Below are positions 8,098-17,024 of a DNA stretch of 64,000 nt, one piece after another. Every line of letters starts with the position of its first letter. The first letter of the stretch is position 1. The notes beneath the pieces were generated by a model that saw only the letters and a program-made list of their open reading frames with translations, was not told the origin of the DNA and did not search any database. Source of the DNA: JAKAGZ01 sp963783855 (GTDB lineage Bacteria > Bacteroidota > Ignavibacteria > Ignavibacteriales > Ignavibacteriaceae); the NCBI GenBank assembly GCA_963783855.1, contig CAWAPE010000014.1, positions 372,001 through 436,000 of the forward strand. The letters run 5' to 3'. Made by a program: the position numbers and the translations under genes.

Positions 8098-9477
8098 ATG
8101 TTAAGCCAATTGCTTCAACCAGAAATCACATCACTAATTGAAGAAAGGAAACTTAGCACCTTAAAAGAGATTTTAAGTGAATGGACACCCGCCGATATTG
8201 CAGAACTTATATCCCAACATCCTGAAAACGAACAGGCAATTATATTCAGAATTCTTCCTCACTCAACAGCAACAGATACATTCGAATACCTTGAATTTGA
8301 ACAGCAAATGAACCTTTTAAAGGCGATGGGCAAAGAAGAGGTTGCAAAAATATTAAATGAAATGTCACCTGATGACAGAACTGCATTGCTGGAAGAATTA
8401 CCCAGTTCGGCAGCCAAGCATTTAATTATGTTACTCTCACACGAAGAAAGAAAAGTAGCTCAAACGCTTTTGGGTTATCCGGAAAACAGCATCGGAAGGT
8501 TAATGACTCCGGATTACCTGGCTGTTCAACCAGAATGGACTATAAAAGAAGCACTGGATTATATCAGAAGTAATGGAAAAGATAGCGAGACACTTAATAT
8601 TATTTTTGTGGTAGATGATAAGGGGAAATTGATTGATGATATAAAAATCAGAGAATTTCTATTAACTCCACTGGATAAGCGTGTACTAGATCTGATGGAT
8701 GAAAATTTTATTGCAATGCACGTAAACGATGATCAGGAAACGGCAGTTGAAATATTTAAGAAATATGACCGTATTGCTTTACCTGTCGTAGATAGTCAGG
8801 AGGTTTTAATTGGCCTGGTAACGGTGGATGACGTATTAGACGTTGCTGAAGAAGAGGCTACAGAAGATATTCATAAACTTGGTGGTGTCGAAGCCCTCGA
8901 TGAATCGTATTCAACAATTTCTTTTGCTAATATGATCAAAAAAAGAGCGGGGTGGCTGGCAATACTGTTTGTCGGTGAAATGTTTACAGCCACAGCAATG
9001 GGATTTTTTGAAGGTGAATTAAGTAAGGCTATAGTTCTTGGTTTGTTCCTTCCATTGATAATTTCCAGCGGTGGAAATTCGGGTTCGCAGGCATCAACAC
9101 TTGTTATCCGTGCATTGTCTTTGGGAGATATTTCTCTAAAAGATTGGTTTTTTGTAATGCGCCGTGAATTCATTTCAGGAGTTGTTCTTGGAGCTATACT
9201 TGCTGTAATTGGATTTTTAAGAATCTCCATTTGGCAGGCAACAAGCGGAATGTATGGCGCTCACTGGATGCTTGTAGCATTTACGGTTAGTTTTGCTCTT
9301 CTCGGAGTTGTTATGTGGGGAACTCTTGCCGGCTCTATGCTTCCTATAATACTTAAAAAATTCGGAGCAGATCCTGCCGCCTCATCAGCCCCACTTGTCG
9401 CAACAATAGTCGACGTTACAGGGCTTATTATCTACTTTACTGTTGCAATAGTTATAATGCACGGAACTCTTTTATAA
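8098..9477 (+). CDS. mgtE: Magnesium transporter MgtE
   Basis: 459 aa, normal MgtE length. The N-terminal superhelical domain (about 1-130) contains HPENEQAIIFRILP and MSPDDRTALLEELP. A CBS pair follows (about 135-260; GRLMTPDYLAV, VGLVTVDDVLDVAEEEATED). The five-helix pore domain has the signature SGGNSGSQASTLVIRALSLGD (shown here with its core GGNSGSQ). MgtE is a Mg2+-selective channel gated by Mg2+ binding between the N and CBS domains. It is monocistronic, preceded by AAGGAG and a TTG-N20-TAnnTTTG promoter. Confidence 0.96.
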   Translation: MLSQLLQPEITSLIEERKLSTLKEILSEWTPADIAELISQHPENEQAIIFRILPHSTATDTFEYLEFEQQMNLLKAMGKEEVAKILNEMSPDDRTALLEELPSSAAKHLIMLLSHEERKVAQTLLGYPENSIGRLMTPDYLAVQPEWTIKEALDYIRSNGKDSETLNIIFVVDDKGKLIDDIKIREFLLTPLDKRVLDLMDENFIAMHVNDDQETAVEIFKKYDRIALPVVDSQEVLIGLVTVDDVLDVAEEEATEDIHKLGGVEALDESYSTISFANMIKKRAGWLAILFVGEMFTATAMGFFEGELSKAIVLGLFLPLIISSGGNSGSQASTLVIRALSLGDISLKDWFFVMRREFISGVVLGAILAVIGFLRISIWQATSGMYGAHWMLVAFTVSFALLGVVMWGTLAGSMLPIILKKFGADPAASSAPLVATIVDVTGLIIYFTVAIVIMHGTLL

Positions 9478-9582
9478 TAATACCTTTCTGTAAATTTTCA
9501 TTCTACAATCGGAGAACAGGTTTATTCTGATAAATATTATTATTTTTATAATTGCAACCTCAAATGATTTAAAGGAATTAAA

Positions 9583-10446
9583 ATGAAAGGAATTGTACTG
9601 GCCGGGGGAGCGGGCTCACGCCTTTATCCAATTACAAAAGTTTACAGCAAACAGCTGACTCTTATTTATGATAAACCGCTTATCTATTATCCGGTCTCAG
9701 TCTTAATGTTAGGTGGAATTAAAGAAATATTAATTATTTCTGATAAAGACACTATTCCACTTTATCAAAAATTATTTGGTGATGGAGAGCAACTGGGGTT
9801 AAAGTTTGATTATGTGGTACAGGATGCTCCAAATGGAATTGCAGAAGCATTTATTCTCGGAGAAAAATTTATAGGCAATGATAGTGTTACCCTGATACTG
9901 GGAGATAATATTTTTTATGGCTCGCTCGACTTCCTGTACAGAGCAGTTAAAGGAAATGACGGTGCCACAATTTTTGGATATCAGGTTCGTGATCCTCAGA
10001 GATATGGTATTGTGGAGTTTGATAAAGATGGTCTTGCAATTTCAATTGAGGAAAAACCGGAAAATCCGAAATCACAATATGCTGTTCCCGGAATTTATAT
10101 TTACAATAATAATGTAATTGAAATTTCTAAAAACCTTAAGCCTTCGGCAAGAGGGGAACTGGAAATAACGGATGTTAATAAAGAATATTTGAAAAAAGGT
10201 AAATTAAAAGTAGAAAAAATAGGAAGAGGAATTGCATGGCTTGATACCGGGACGCCGGAGGCATTGCTGAAAGCATCAAACTTTTTTGGATTGATTGAAG
10301 AAAGACAAGGCTTAAAAGTTGCCTGCCTGGAAGAAATAGCTTTGATTAAAAAATTTATTTCAAAAAATGATTTTGAAAAACTTTTGTCAGAAATGCCGAA
10401 TTCCATGTATCGTGATTACCTGAAAAATTTAACAAAAGAGTTATAA
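9583..10446 (+). CDS. rfbA: Glucose-1-phosphate thymidylyltransferase
   Basis: 287 aa. The nucleotidyltransferase start AGGAGSRLYPIT, the sugar-phosphate region SKQLTLIYDKPLIYYP, LGDNIFYG, and the late IGRGIAWLDTGTPEALL motif are all RmlA/RfbA hallmarks. It makes dTDP-glucose from glucose-1-phosphate and dTTP, the entry to dTDP-deoxysugars. rfbC follows 6 bp later, so the two are co-transcribed. rfbB and rfbD are not in the window. Preceded by AAAGGAATTAAAATG, an adequate ribosome binding site. Confidence 0.95.
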   Translation: MKGIVLAGGAGSRLYPITKVYSKQLTLIYDKPLIYYPVSVLMLGGIKEILIISDKDTIPLYQKLFGDGEQLGLKFDYVVQDAPNGIAEAFILGEKFIGNDSVTLILGDNIFYGSLDFLYRAVKGNDGATIFGYQVRDPQRYGIVEFDKDGLAISIEEKPENPKSQYAVPGIYIYNNNVIEISKNLKPSARGELEITDVNKEYLKKGKLKVEKIGRGIAWLDTGTPEALLKASNFFGLIEERQGLKVACLEEIALIKKFISKNDFEKLLSEMPNSMYRDYLKNLTKEL

Positions 10447-10452
10447 AGTCAT

Positions 10453-10998
10453 ATGAAGGTAGAGAAAGCAAACCTTGAAGGTCTTTGTATTATTAAACCC
10501 GATGTTTTTGGTGATACCAGGGGATATTTTTTTGAATCTTACAGCGCCGGGAAATACCGGGAGATTGGGATAGACTCGGATTTTGTCCAGGATAATATTT
10601 CCAAGTCTGTAAAAGGGACTTTAAGGGGGTTGCATTTACAAATTGGTAAAGAAGCTCAAGGAAAACTCTGCCAGGTAATTTCAGGAATGGTACTGGATGT
10701 TGCCGTTGATGTTCGTCCGGATTCGACTACTTTCGGAAAATACTTCTCTATTGAATTATCGGGAGAAAATCATACCCAACTCTGGATACCTCCGGGATTT
10801 GCTCACGGATTTTCAGTTTTATCAGAAGAGGCAATATTTTCTTATAAATGCACAAATTACTACGATAAACAAAGTGAAAGATCAATACTCTATAACGATC
10901 CCGAACTTGGAATTGACTGGAAAATCGATAAGCCGATTGTTTCAGAGAAAGACCTTAATGCTGAAACTTTTGCCAAATTCAGAGGGAAATATTTATAA
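10453..10998 (+). CDS. rfbC: dTDP-4-dehydrorhamnose 3,5-epimerase
   Basis: 181 aa cupin enzyme. The catalytic base region LRGLHLQ, the following KLCQVISGMVLDVAVDVRPDS and the Tyr region FSYKCTNYYDKQSE are standard RmlC features, including the WIPPGFAHGF loop. It epimerises C3 and C5 of dTDP-4-keto-6-deoxyglucose on the way to dTDP-L-rhamnose. It is the second gene of the rfbA operon. An alternative 130-codon frame across its 3' half is a shadow, because this protein is complete and conserved. Confidence 0.95.
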   Translation: MKVEKANLEGLCIIKPDVFGDTRGYFFESYSAGKYREIGIDSDFVQDNISKSVKGTLRGLHLQIGKEAQGKLCQVISGMVLDVAVDVRPDSTTFGKYFSIELSGENHTQLWIPPGFAHGFSVLSEEAIFSYKCTNYYDKQSERSILYNDPELGIDWKIDKPIVSEKDLNAETFAKFRGKYL

Positions 10999-11085
10999 AA
11001 CCATTCAGATAAACACTTTATCTTTCCATTTTGCTCGTATTATAATTAACTTTACTAATTATAAATCTGAAATATGGAAGGAAAA

Positions 11086-12255
11086 ATGAAAGTCCCTTTA
11101 TTAGATCTTAAACCCCAATACCAATCTTTAAAAAAAGAACTAGACGAAGCAATATTAAAAGTTGCAGAGTCTCAGTATTTCATTTTAGGCCCGGAAGTAG
11201 AAAAAATGGAAAAAGCTTTTTGTAATTATTTAAATTGCAAAAAGGCAATTGGTGTGTCTTCAGGAACAGATGCTTTGCTTTTGGCTTTAATGGGGATAGG
11301 CCTTGGACCCGGTGATGAAGTAATTGTTCCTACCTATTCTTTTTTTGCAACAGCCGGTGTTGTATCTAGGTTAAATGCGACACCTGTTTTGGTGGACAGT
11401 GATCCGGTTACATTTAATATTGCTCCAAATCAAATTGAAAAAAAAATAACTAATAAAACCAAAGCAATTATTCCTGTACACCTGTACGGACAAAGCTGCG
11501 ATATGGACTCTATCATGGAAATTGCCCGCAAGCATAAGTTAAAAGTTATCGAGGATGCGGCCCAGGCAATTGGAGTTCAATATAAAGATGAAAAGTTTGT
11601 CGGTACAATAGGTGACATAGGTTGTTATTCATTTTTCCCCAGTAAAAATCTAGGCGGTTATGGAGATGGTGGATTAATTGTAACAAATGATGAAAAGCTG
11701 GGTGAACATCTTCATATATTGAGAGTACACGGAGGGTATCCCAAATATTACCACAAGTATATTGGCGGTAATTTCAGAATAGATGCAATACAATCCGCAG
11801 TTATAAATGTTAAACTTCCACACCTGGATAATTGGTCAGCTAAAAGAAGAAGTAACGCGGAGACATATAATAAATATTTTATTGATTCTGGTCTTGCGGA
11901 AGAAACCGGGGTAACAGAGTTTGACGGGAAGAACAAAATTCTTTTGCCGAAAGCTGTCTATAAAGATAGCGGTGCTAAAAATTACCATATCTTCAATCAG
12001 TATATTATTCGTGTTGAAAAGCGGGATGAATTAAGGAAATACCTGAGTGAAAATGAGATTGGTAATGAAATTTATTATCCTGTACCGTTTCATTTGCAGG
12101 AATGTTTTGCAGACCTTGGCTATATGAAAGGCGATTTTCCCAACGCGGAGTTTGCGGCTGATTCTTCAATTGCATTGCCTATTTATCCTGAATTAAACCA
12201 GGAGCAAATAAAATTTGTAGTTGATAAAATCAAAGAATTTATAGAAAAAGGATAA
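11086..12255 (+). CDS. DegT/DnrJ/EryC1/StrS sugar aminotransferase
   Basis: 389 aa from the ATG at 11086, chosen because GGAAGG lies 6-11 bp upstream and family members begin KVPLLDLKPQY. The ATG at 11074 would add MEGK. PLP features are clear: SSGTDALLLALMGIGLGPGDEV, IPVHLYGQ, VIEDAAQAIG and the PLP lysine in FFPSKNLGGYGDGG. The C-terminal region contains YPVPFHLQECF. These enzymes transaminate 3- or 4-keto nucleotide sugars for surface polysaccharides. The exact substrate is not evident. Its position after rfbAC suggests a dTDP-linked amino sugar, while downstream genes make GDP-fucose. Gap of 87 bp from rfbC, 12 bp to fcl. Confidence 0.92.
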   Translation: MKVPLLDLKPQYQSLKKELDEAILKVAESQYFILGPEVEKMEKAFCNYLNCKKAIGVSSGTDALLLALMGIGLGPGDEVIVPTYSFFATAGVVSRLNATPVLVDSDPVTFNIAPNQIEKKITNKTKAIIPVHLYGQSCDMDSIMEIARKHKLKVIEDAAQAIGVQYKDEKFVGTIGDIGCYSFFPSKNLGGYGDGGLIVTNDEKLGEHLHILRVHGGYPKYYHKYIGGNFRIDAIQSAVINVKLPHLDNWSAKRRSNAETYNKYFIDSGLAEETGVTEFDGKNKILLPKAVYKDSGAKNYHIFNQYIIRVEKRDELRKYLSENEIGNEIYYPVPFHLQECFADLGYMKGDFPNAEFAADSSIALPIYPELNQEQIKFVVDKIKEFIEKG

Positions 12256-12267
12256 TCCTGATTATTA

Positions 12268-13234
12268 ATGATGAAAAATTACAAGAATCATAAAATTTAC
12301 CTGGCAGGTCATAATGGTATGGTCGGATCTGCTATAAAAAGAGAGCTCGAAAAAAACGGTTATCAGAATCTAGTCTATAGAGATTTATCGAAACTTGATC
12401 TAACAAGACAAGCTGATGTTGAAGGCTTCTTTGAAAAAGAAAAACCGCAGGTTGTAATTATTGCTGCTGCCAAGGTCGGTGGAATCTTGGCAAATAATAC
12501 TTACCGTGCCGAATTTATTTATGACAATCTTATGATCGAATCCAATTTAATTCACGCAGCACATAAAAACAGGCGTTGAAAAACTCATTTTTCTCGGCAG
12601 TTCCTGTATATATCCAAAGCTTGCGCCACAGCCGCTAAAAGAAGAATACTTATTGTCCGATTATCTTGAGTTTACTAATGAACCTTATGCAATTGCAAAA
12701 ATTGCAGGAATAAAAATGTGTGAAAATTATTTCAGGCAGTATGGCAGTAATTTTTATTCAGCAATGCCTACGAACCTTTATGGTCCGCATGATAATTTTA
12801 ATCTGGAAACTTCACACGTTCTCCCAGCATTAATTAGAAAATTTCACGAAGCAAAAAAGGAAAGCAAAAAAGAAGTAATGCTTTGGGGAACAGGAAAACC
12901 CAAACGTGAATTTTTGTATGTTGAAGATCTGGCGGAAGCAATAAGGTTTTTACTGGAAAATGTTGAAGCAAAAAATATTTATGAAAATAATATTTCACAG
13001 ATTAATGTTGGTACAGGTGAAGATCTGACAATTAATGGACTTGCAAAATTGGTTTCTGAAACTGTAGGGTTCAATGGCAAAATAATTTATGATAGTTCTA
13101 AGCCTGACGGCACACCGAGAAAATTAATGGATGTTTCACGGATTAATAATCTGGGATGGAAGTATAAAACATCTTTAAAAGATGGAATTGAAAAATCATA
13201 TAAATGGTTTATTGAAAACCAAATTAAAAATTAA
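12268..13234 (+). pseudogene. fcl: GDP-L-fucose synthase, single frameshift
   Basis: The first part reads YLAGHNGMVGSAIKREL (Rossmann) to IIAAAKVGGILANN and NLIHAAHKN, then stops at 12577-12579. The rest continues in another frame through LIFLGSSCIYPKLAPQPL, the catalytic YAIAK, and MPTNLYGPHDNF to 13234. Removing one A from the A5 run at 12565-12569 gives NLIHAAHKTGVEKLIFLGSS and an unbroken 321-aa GDP-4-keto-6-deoxymannose epimerase/reductase (WcaG) of normal size. It acts directly after Gmd, encoded 400 bp downstream. A sequence error is the simplest explanation, otherwise fucose synthesis is broken. Confidence 0.88.
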
Positions 13235-13244
13235 AAAGGTATTA

Positions 13245-13601
13245 GTGGACAAGGACCTTAGAGAAAGACTTTTTAAGTTCAGTGTTAGTACTATTAAATT
13301 CTTAAAAAAGGTTAGAAGTTCTCCGGAATTATCCGTTTTAAAATACCAATTAACAAAATCTTCTACCTCTTGTGGGGCTAATTATGAAGAAGCGCAGGCT
13401 GCAGCAAGTAAAGCCGACTTTAAGTATAAAATTAGTATATCATTAAAAGAAATCAGGGAATCAAATTACTGGCTGAGAATATTAAAGGAACTGGATATTA
13501 CTAACAATGATGATATGGATAAATTAATAGATGAATCAGGACAATTAATGAAGATTCTTGGCTCTATTTCAAGTAAACTTAGTAAGAACGTCAATTTATA
13601 A
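13245..13601 (+). CDS. Four-helix bundle protein (S23/IVP family)
   Basis: 118 aa from a GTG at 13245 (AAAGG 5-9 bp upstream), giving VDKDLRERLFKFSVSTIKFLKK. An upstream ATG at 13182 overlaps fcl by about 50 bp and adds 21 unconserved residues. The sequence matches the 23S rRNA-intervening-sequence protein family: YQLTKSSTSCGANYEEAQAAASKADFKYKISISLKEIRESNYWLRIL. The fold is a helical bundle that oligomerises; its role is unknown. The family was named from rRNA intervening sequences but is often found, as here, between nucleotide-sugar genes. Gap to fcl is 10 bp, to gmd 39 bp. Confidence 0.85.
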   Translation: MDKDLRERLFKFSVSTIKFLKKVRSSPELSVLKYQLTKSSTSCGANYEEAQAAASKADFKYKISISLKEIRESNYWLRILKELDITNNDDMDKLIDESGQLMKILGSISSKLSKNVNL

Positions 13602-13640
13602 TTTTTCCTTTTGAATTTTTAATTCTTACACGGAGTGTAA

Positions 13641-14765
13641 ATGAAAAAAGCATTAATAACAGGAATAACCGGACAGGATGGAAGTTATTTAACAGAAATA
13701 CTTCTTGAAAAAGGATATGAAGTTCACGGTATTATTAGAAGAAGCAGTTCATTTAACACAGGAAGAATAGACCATCTCTATGCGGACAAGGGAATTCTAA
13801 ATAAAAAAATGTTTCTTCACTACGGTGATCTTGTTGATACTAGTAATTTAAATCGTCTCCTTGAAAAAATTGAACCTGACGAAATCTATAATCTAGCTGC
13901 ACAGAGTCATGTAAAAGTTTCTTTTGAATTGCCTGACTATACCGGGCAGGTAGATGGCCTTGGCACTCTAAGATTTCTCGATGCGATACGTGAGGTCGGA
14001 CTTAAAAAAGTTAAATTTTACCAGGCATCAACCAGTGAACTATATGGAAAGGTTCAAGAGGTTCCCCAAACAGAAAAAACGCCGTTTTATCCACGCTCAC
14101 CTTACGGGGTTGCTAAACTTTATGGATACTGGATAATTGTAAATTATCGGGAAGCCTACGACCTTTTTGCTTGCAATGGAATTTTATTCAATCACGAATC
14201 TCCGAGACGTGGTGAAACTTTTGTAACAAGAAAAATTACACGGGCAGCTTCCAGGATAGCTACTGGAGTTCAAAAAACTCTTGCGCTGGGAAATATGGAC
14301 GCAAAAAGAGATTGGGGATTTGCACCCGAATATTGTGAGGGAATGTGGAAGATTCTTCAACACGAAAAAGCAGAAGATTTTGTACTTGCTACAGGTGAAA
14401 CACATACAATAAGAGAATTTGCTGAATTTACTTTTAAAGAAATTGGAATTAATCTGGAATGGACAGGAAAAGATGAAAATGAAAAAGGAATTATAAAGAG
14501 TATTGATTTTGAAAGAGCGAAAAAATTGATCAAATATAATAGTTCATTTGGCTATCGCCTTGATTTTTCAAATGAATTGAAAGAGGGCGACACCATAATT
14601 AATATTGATCCGAATTATTATCGTCCTACAGAAGTTGAAATGTTAATCGGTAACCCCGCAAAAGCGGAAAAGGTTTTAAACTGGAAAGCCCAAACAAAGT
14701 TTAAAAATCTGGTTAAATTAATGATTAAAGCTGATCTTGAAAAAGTATTGATTCGTGGTTTTTGA
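13641..14765 (+). CDS. gmd: GDP-mannose 4,6-dehydratase
   Basis: 374 aa. The NAD(P)-binding start ITGITGQDGSYLTEILLEKGYEVHG and RRSSSFNT are diagnostic, with YNLAAQSHVKVSFELP, the catalytic SPYGVAKLYGYWI (YxxxK), and NHESPRRGETFVTRKITRA. It converts GDP-D-mannose to GDP-4-keto-6-deoxymannose, the substrate of the fcl product upstream. The gene order fcl-S23-gmd is the reverse of the usual gmd-fcl. Preceded by CGGAGTGTAAATG. No terminator is obvious after the stop. Confidence 0.96.
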   Translation: MKKALITGITGQDGSYLTEILLEKGYEVHGIIRRSSSFNTGRIDHLYADKGILNKKMFLHYGDLVDTSNLNRLLEKIEPDEIYNLAAQSHVKVSFELPDYTGQVDGLGTLRFLDAIREVGLKKVKFYQASTSELYGKVQEVPQTEKTPFYPRSPYGVAKLYGYWIIVNYREAYDLFACNGILFNHESPRRGETFVTRKITRAASRIATGVQKTLALGNMDAKRDWGFAPEYCEGMWKILQHEKAEDFVLATGETHTIREFAEFTFKEIGINLEWTGKDENEKGIIKSIDFERAKKLIKYNSSFGYRLDFSNELKEGDTIINIDPNYYRPTEVEMLIGNPAKAEKVLNWKAQTKFKNLVKLMIKADLEKVLIRGF

Positions 14766-14941
14766 TCGACTAAACCATCCATTTCTTCCAAAATAATGCG
14801 AAAAATTTTCGTAGCATAAGAAATTACTTCATTAATTCCTTAAATAAATTTAATAAACAAGGTTTTAGGCAATTGTTTGCCCTTATTTTATGGCATTGTC
14901 CTTGTCGATGATATAGAGATGTATTAAACAATGGAGGAAAT

Positions 14942-15757
14942 ATGTATATGCAGAGAAAATTTTTAAAATTAATGGGAATTTATTTATCACTATTTGCAGC
15001 AATGACTTTTTTATTTGGTTGCTCGGATTCTACGGGTCCCGCTACAGGACAAGGACAAATTATGATGAAAATGGTTGATGCCCCGGGGGACTATGACCAG
15101 GTAAACATTGTGGTTACAAAAGTTGAAGTTCATAGTGACGTTGCTGATTCGACCAGTGGATGGGTAACAATTAATAATAACACATCTACTTATGATTTAT
15201 TATCACTTAGAAATGGTGCAAATGCAATTCTCGGAGATGCCACTCTTGATGCCGGACACTATACACAGATAAGATTAATTATTGGTGCAGGAAGTAATGT
15301 TGTTGTTAATGGAAAAGCTTACAGTCTTGATATCTCAAGTGGAGCCCAAACAGGGATTAAATTAAATCATGAATTTGATATTAAAGATGGACAGGTATAT
15401 AGTTTGCTTTTAGACTTTAATGCTGAAAGCTCAATTATATTAACCGGAAATAATCAATATAAATTAAAACCTGTAATTCGCGTAATTCCTGAAGTAATAT
15501 CCGGTACAATTTCGGGAAAAATTACTCCATTAACTGTGAAGACTACTGTAACAGCCAGTAATGGAATAGATACATTTACAACTGTTTCTGACACAACTTC
15601 AGGATCATTTAAATTAGTAGCATTGCTTGCAGGAAGTTATAATTTAACTTTTACACCTGCAGCTTATGCAAACTATAATGATACAACAAAAGCCAGTGTT
15701 TTAGTAACAGCAGAACAGAACACAGATATTGGAACTATAAATCTAAGTTCTAAATAA
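14942..15757 (+). CDS. DUF4382 lipoprotein
   Basis: 271 aa with a lipoprotein signal (hydrophobic residues 9-26, lipobox LFGC, Cys27). Residues about 38-180 match DUF4382: GQIMMKMVDAPGDYDQVNIVVTKVEVH, then DLLSLRNG, LDAGHYTQIRLII and the LKPVIRV end. The C-terminal 80 residues resemble a carboxypeptidase-regulatory/Ig-like beta-sandwich (GSFKLVALLAGSYNLTFTPA). Presumably anchored in the outer membrane or periplasmic face; molecular function is unknown. A strong GGAGG lies 6 bp before the start. It is followed 24 bp later by a small beta-barrel gene, so the two may be co-expressed. Confidence 0.82.
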   Translation: MYMQRKFLKLMGIYLSLFAAMTFLFGCSDSTGPATGQGQIMMKMVDAPGDYDQVNIVVTKVEVHSDVADSTSGWVTINNNTSTYDLLSLRNGANAILGDATLDAGHYTQIRLIIGAGSNVVVNGKAYSLDISSGAQTGIKLNHEFDIKDGQVYSLLLDFNAESSIILTGNNQYKLKPVIRVIPEVISGTISGKITPLTVKTTVTASNGIDTFTTVSDTTSGSFKLVALLAGSYNLTFTPAAYANYNDTTKASVLVTAEQNTDIGTINLSSK

Positions 15758-15781
15758 TTTGTAGAATTTAAGGAGAAATCA

Positions 15782-16279
15782 ATGAAAAAAGGAATTTTGA
15801 TTGCAGCAGTAATAAGTATGTTATTGATTTTATCAAAACCAGTATCCGCCCAGGATCACGGGTTCGGACTTGGTTTTGTAATTGGTGAACCAACAGGATT
15901 AAGTGCAAAATTATGGACATCCCGGGAGAATGCATTTGACTTTGGCCTTGGGTGGTCTTTAGGAGGAGACAGAATAAGTAATTTTAATGGCACTCACCAT
16001 GGTTCAAGAATTCATTTTCATATGGATTACCTTTGGCATTCTTTTAATGCGATACATTCAACTGAAAGATTTCCACTGTATTATGGAATAGGTGGAAGAT
16101 TTAATAGTGGAGGCGGATACAATAGCTCATTTGGTGTTAGGGGAGTATTCGGAATAGCATGGCTTCCTCATTCAGCACCACTCGACGTATTTTTGGAAGT
16201 TGTTCCGGTACTACAGTTAACAAACTCAACTGGCTTTGGAATTGATGCAGGGCTCGGAATGCGATTTTACTTCAACTAG
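15782..16279 (+). CDS. Small outer-membrane beta-barrel-like protein
   Basis: 165 aa with a signal peptide ending SAQD. The mature part is glycine/aromatic-rich with alternating patterns, including GLGFVIGEPTGLSAKLW, FDFGLGWSL, FPLYYGIGGRF, SFGVRGVFGIAWL, LDVFLEVVPVLQL and a final aromatic GMRFYFN. This looks like an eight-stranded outer-membrane barrel of the BAPKO_0422-like type. No enzymatic motif is visible. It lies between the DUF4382 lipoprotein and a LuxR-type regulator on the same strand. Confidence 0.7.
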   Translation: MKKGILIAAVISMLLILSKPVSAQDHGFGLGFVIGEPTGLSAKLWTSRENAFDFGLGWSLGGDRISNFNGTHHGSRIHFHMDYLWHSFNAIHSTERFPLYYGIGGRFNSGGGYNSSFGVRGVFGIAWLPHSAPLDVFLEVVPVLQLTNSTGFGIDAGLGMRFYFN

Positions 16280-16338
16280 GTAAAGAGAAATTAGTTTTGA
16301 AATTGTTAAATAGTAATAAATTAATTAGAGGCAAAAAA

Positions 16339-16890
16339 ATGAAAAACTTAAAATTATTAAGTAATCGCGGTAATGTTGAGATTGAAAATAATCTTTCGAT
16401 GCTTACTTCTGCTTCAGATTCCGGAGAAAATGAGAATATATTTTTGATTGGATTAAATATACAGGGAAATGCTGAAATTTTGTCTGCTAATAATTCGCCA
16501 GGTATGAAGTCAAAAATACCAATATTTATGCTAAAAATTGATGCTAACAAGTTATTATCCGCAAAAAAAGCAACTCAAAACATTTCTAATAATAATGGTA
16601 ATGTTAGGCAGAACAATAATTTATCTAACAAAACAGAGCAGGGTTCTCAAACTATTACTTATGAACTGGAATCAGTTAGTGAAAGACCAAAACATACTAA
16701 CCTTTCTTTCCGGGAAGAACAGGTCTTAAAATTAATTGCTCTTGGCAATACCAGAAAAGAAATTGCAGCACAATTATTTTTAAGTATTAGTACAATAAAT
16801 ACTTATCGTGCAAGAATTCTCGAAAAAATGGATATGAAAAATAATGCTGATTTAATGAGATATGCATTTAAACATAAGCTAATAGAATAA
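16339..16890 (+). CDS. LuxR-type HTH regulator with uncharacterised N-terminus
   Basis: 183 aa from the ATG at 16339; GAGG about 10 bp upstream supports it over the ATG at 16297. The last ~65 residues are a GerE/LuxR helix-turn-helix: LSFREEQVLKLIALGNTRKEIA, LFLSISTINTYRARILEKM. There is no receiver domain with the conserved Asp. The first ~110 residues are polar, with an Asn-rich stretch (SNNNGNVRQNNNLSN) that may be a linker. It could regulate the two envelope genes upstream, but this is position-based only. An intrinsic terminator follows. Confidence 0.78.
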   Translation: MKNLKLLSNRGNVEIENNLSMLTSASDSGENENIFLIGLNIQGNAEILSANNSPGMKSKIPIFMLKIDANKLLSAKKATQNISNNNGNVRQNNNLSNKTEQGSQTITYELESVSERPKHTNLSFREEQVLKLIALGNTRKEIAAQLFLSISTINTYRARILEKMDMKNNADLMRYAFKHKLIE

Positions 16891-16921
16891 AACAAAATCT
16901 AGTAAATAGACTTCTTTATTT

Positions 16922-16955
16922 AAAAAGGGACGAAATTTCGGCCCTTTTTTATTTT
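16922..16955 (+). terminator. Intrinsic terminator after LuxR-type gene
   Basis: AAAAAGGG at 16922-16929 pairs with CCCTTTTT at 16942-16949, the inner CGAA/TTCG extends the stem, and a T run follows. Confidence 0.8.
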
Positions 16956-16993
16956 AAAAATAATTAGAAGTAATAGAATAAAGTAATTCTATT

Positions 16994-17024
16994 TTGTTAA
17001 TAGATTTAAATAGACTTAAATTTG
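16994..17024 (+). promoter_or_regulatory. Bacteroidota-type promoter far upstream of pepT
   Basis: TTG at 16994-16996, 20-bp spacer, TAAATTTG at 17017-17024: an exact match to TTG-N20-TAnnTTTG. The start would be near 17031, about 330 nt before the pepT ATG. Confidence 0.5.

Noticed and set aside
10453..10998. FdtA-type ketoisomerase rather than RfbC
   Set aside because: The LRGLHLQ and Tyr motifs of 3,5-epimerases are intact and length fits RmlC.
10697..11089. Open 130-codon frame overlapping the end of rfbC
   Set aside because: Out of frame with a complete, conserved RfbC; codon use and composition look like a shadow frame.
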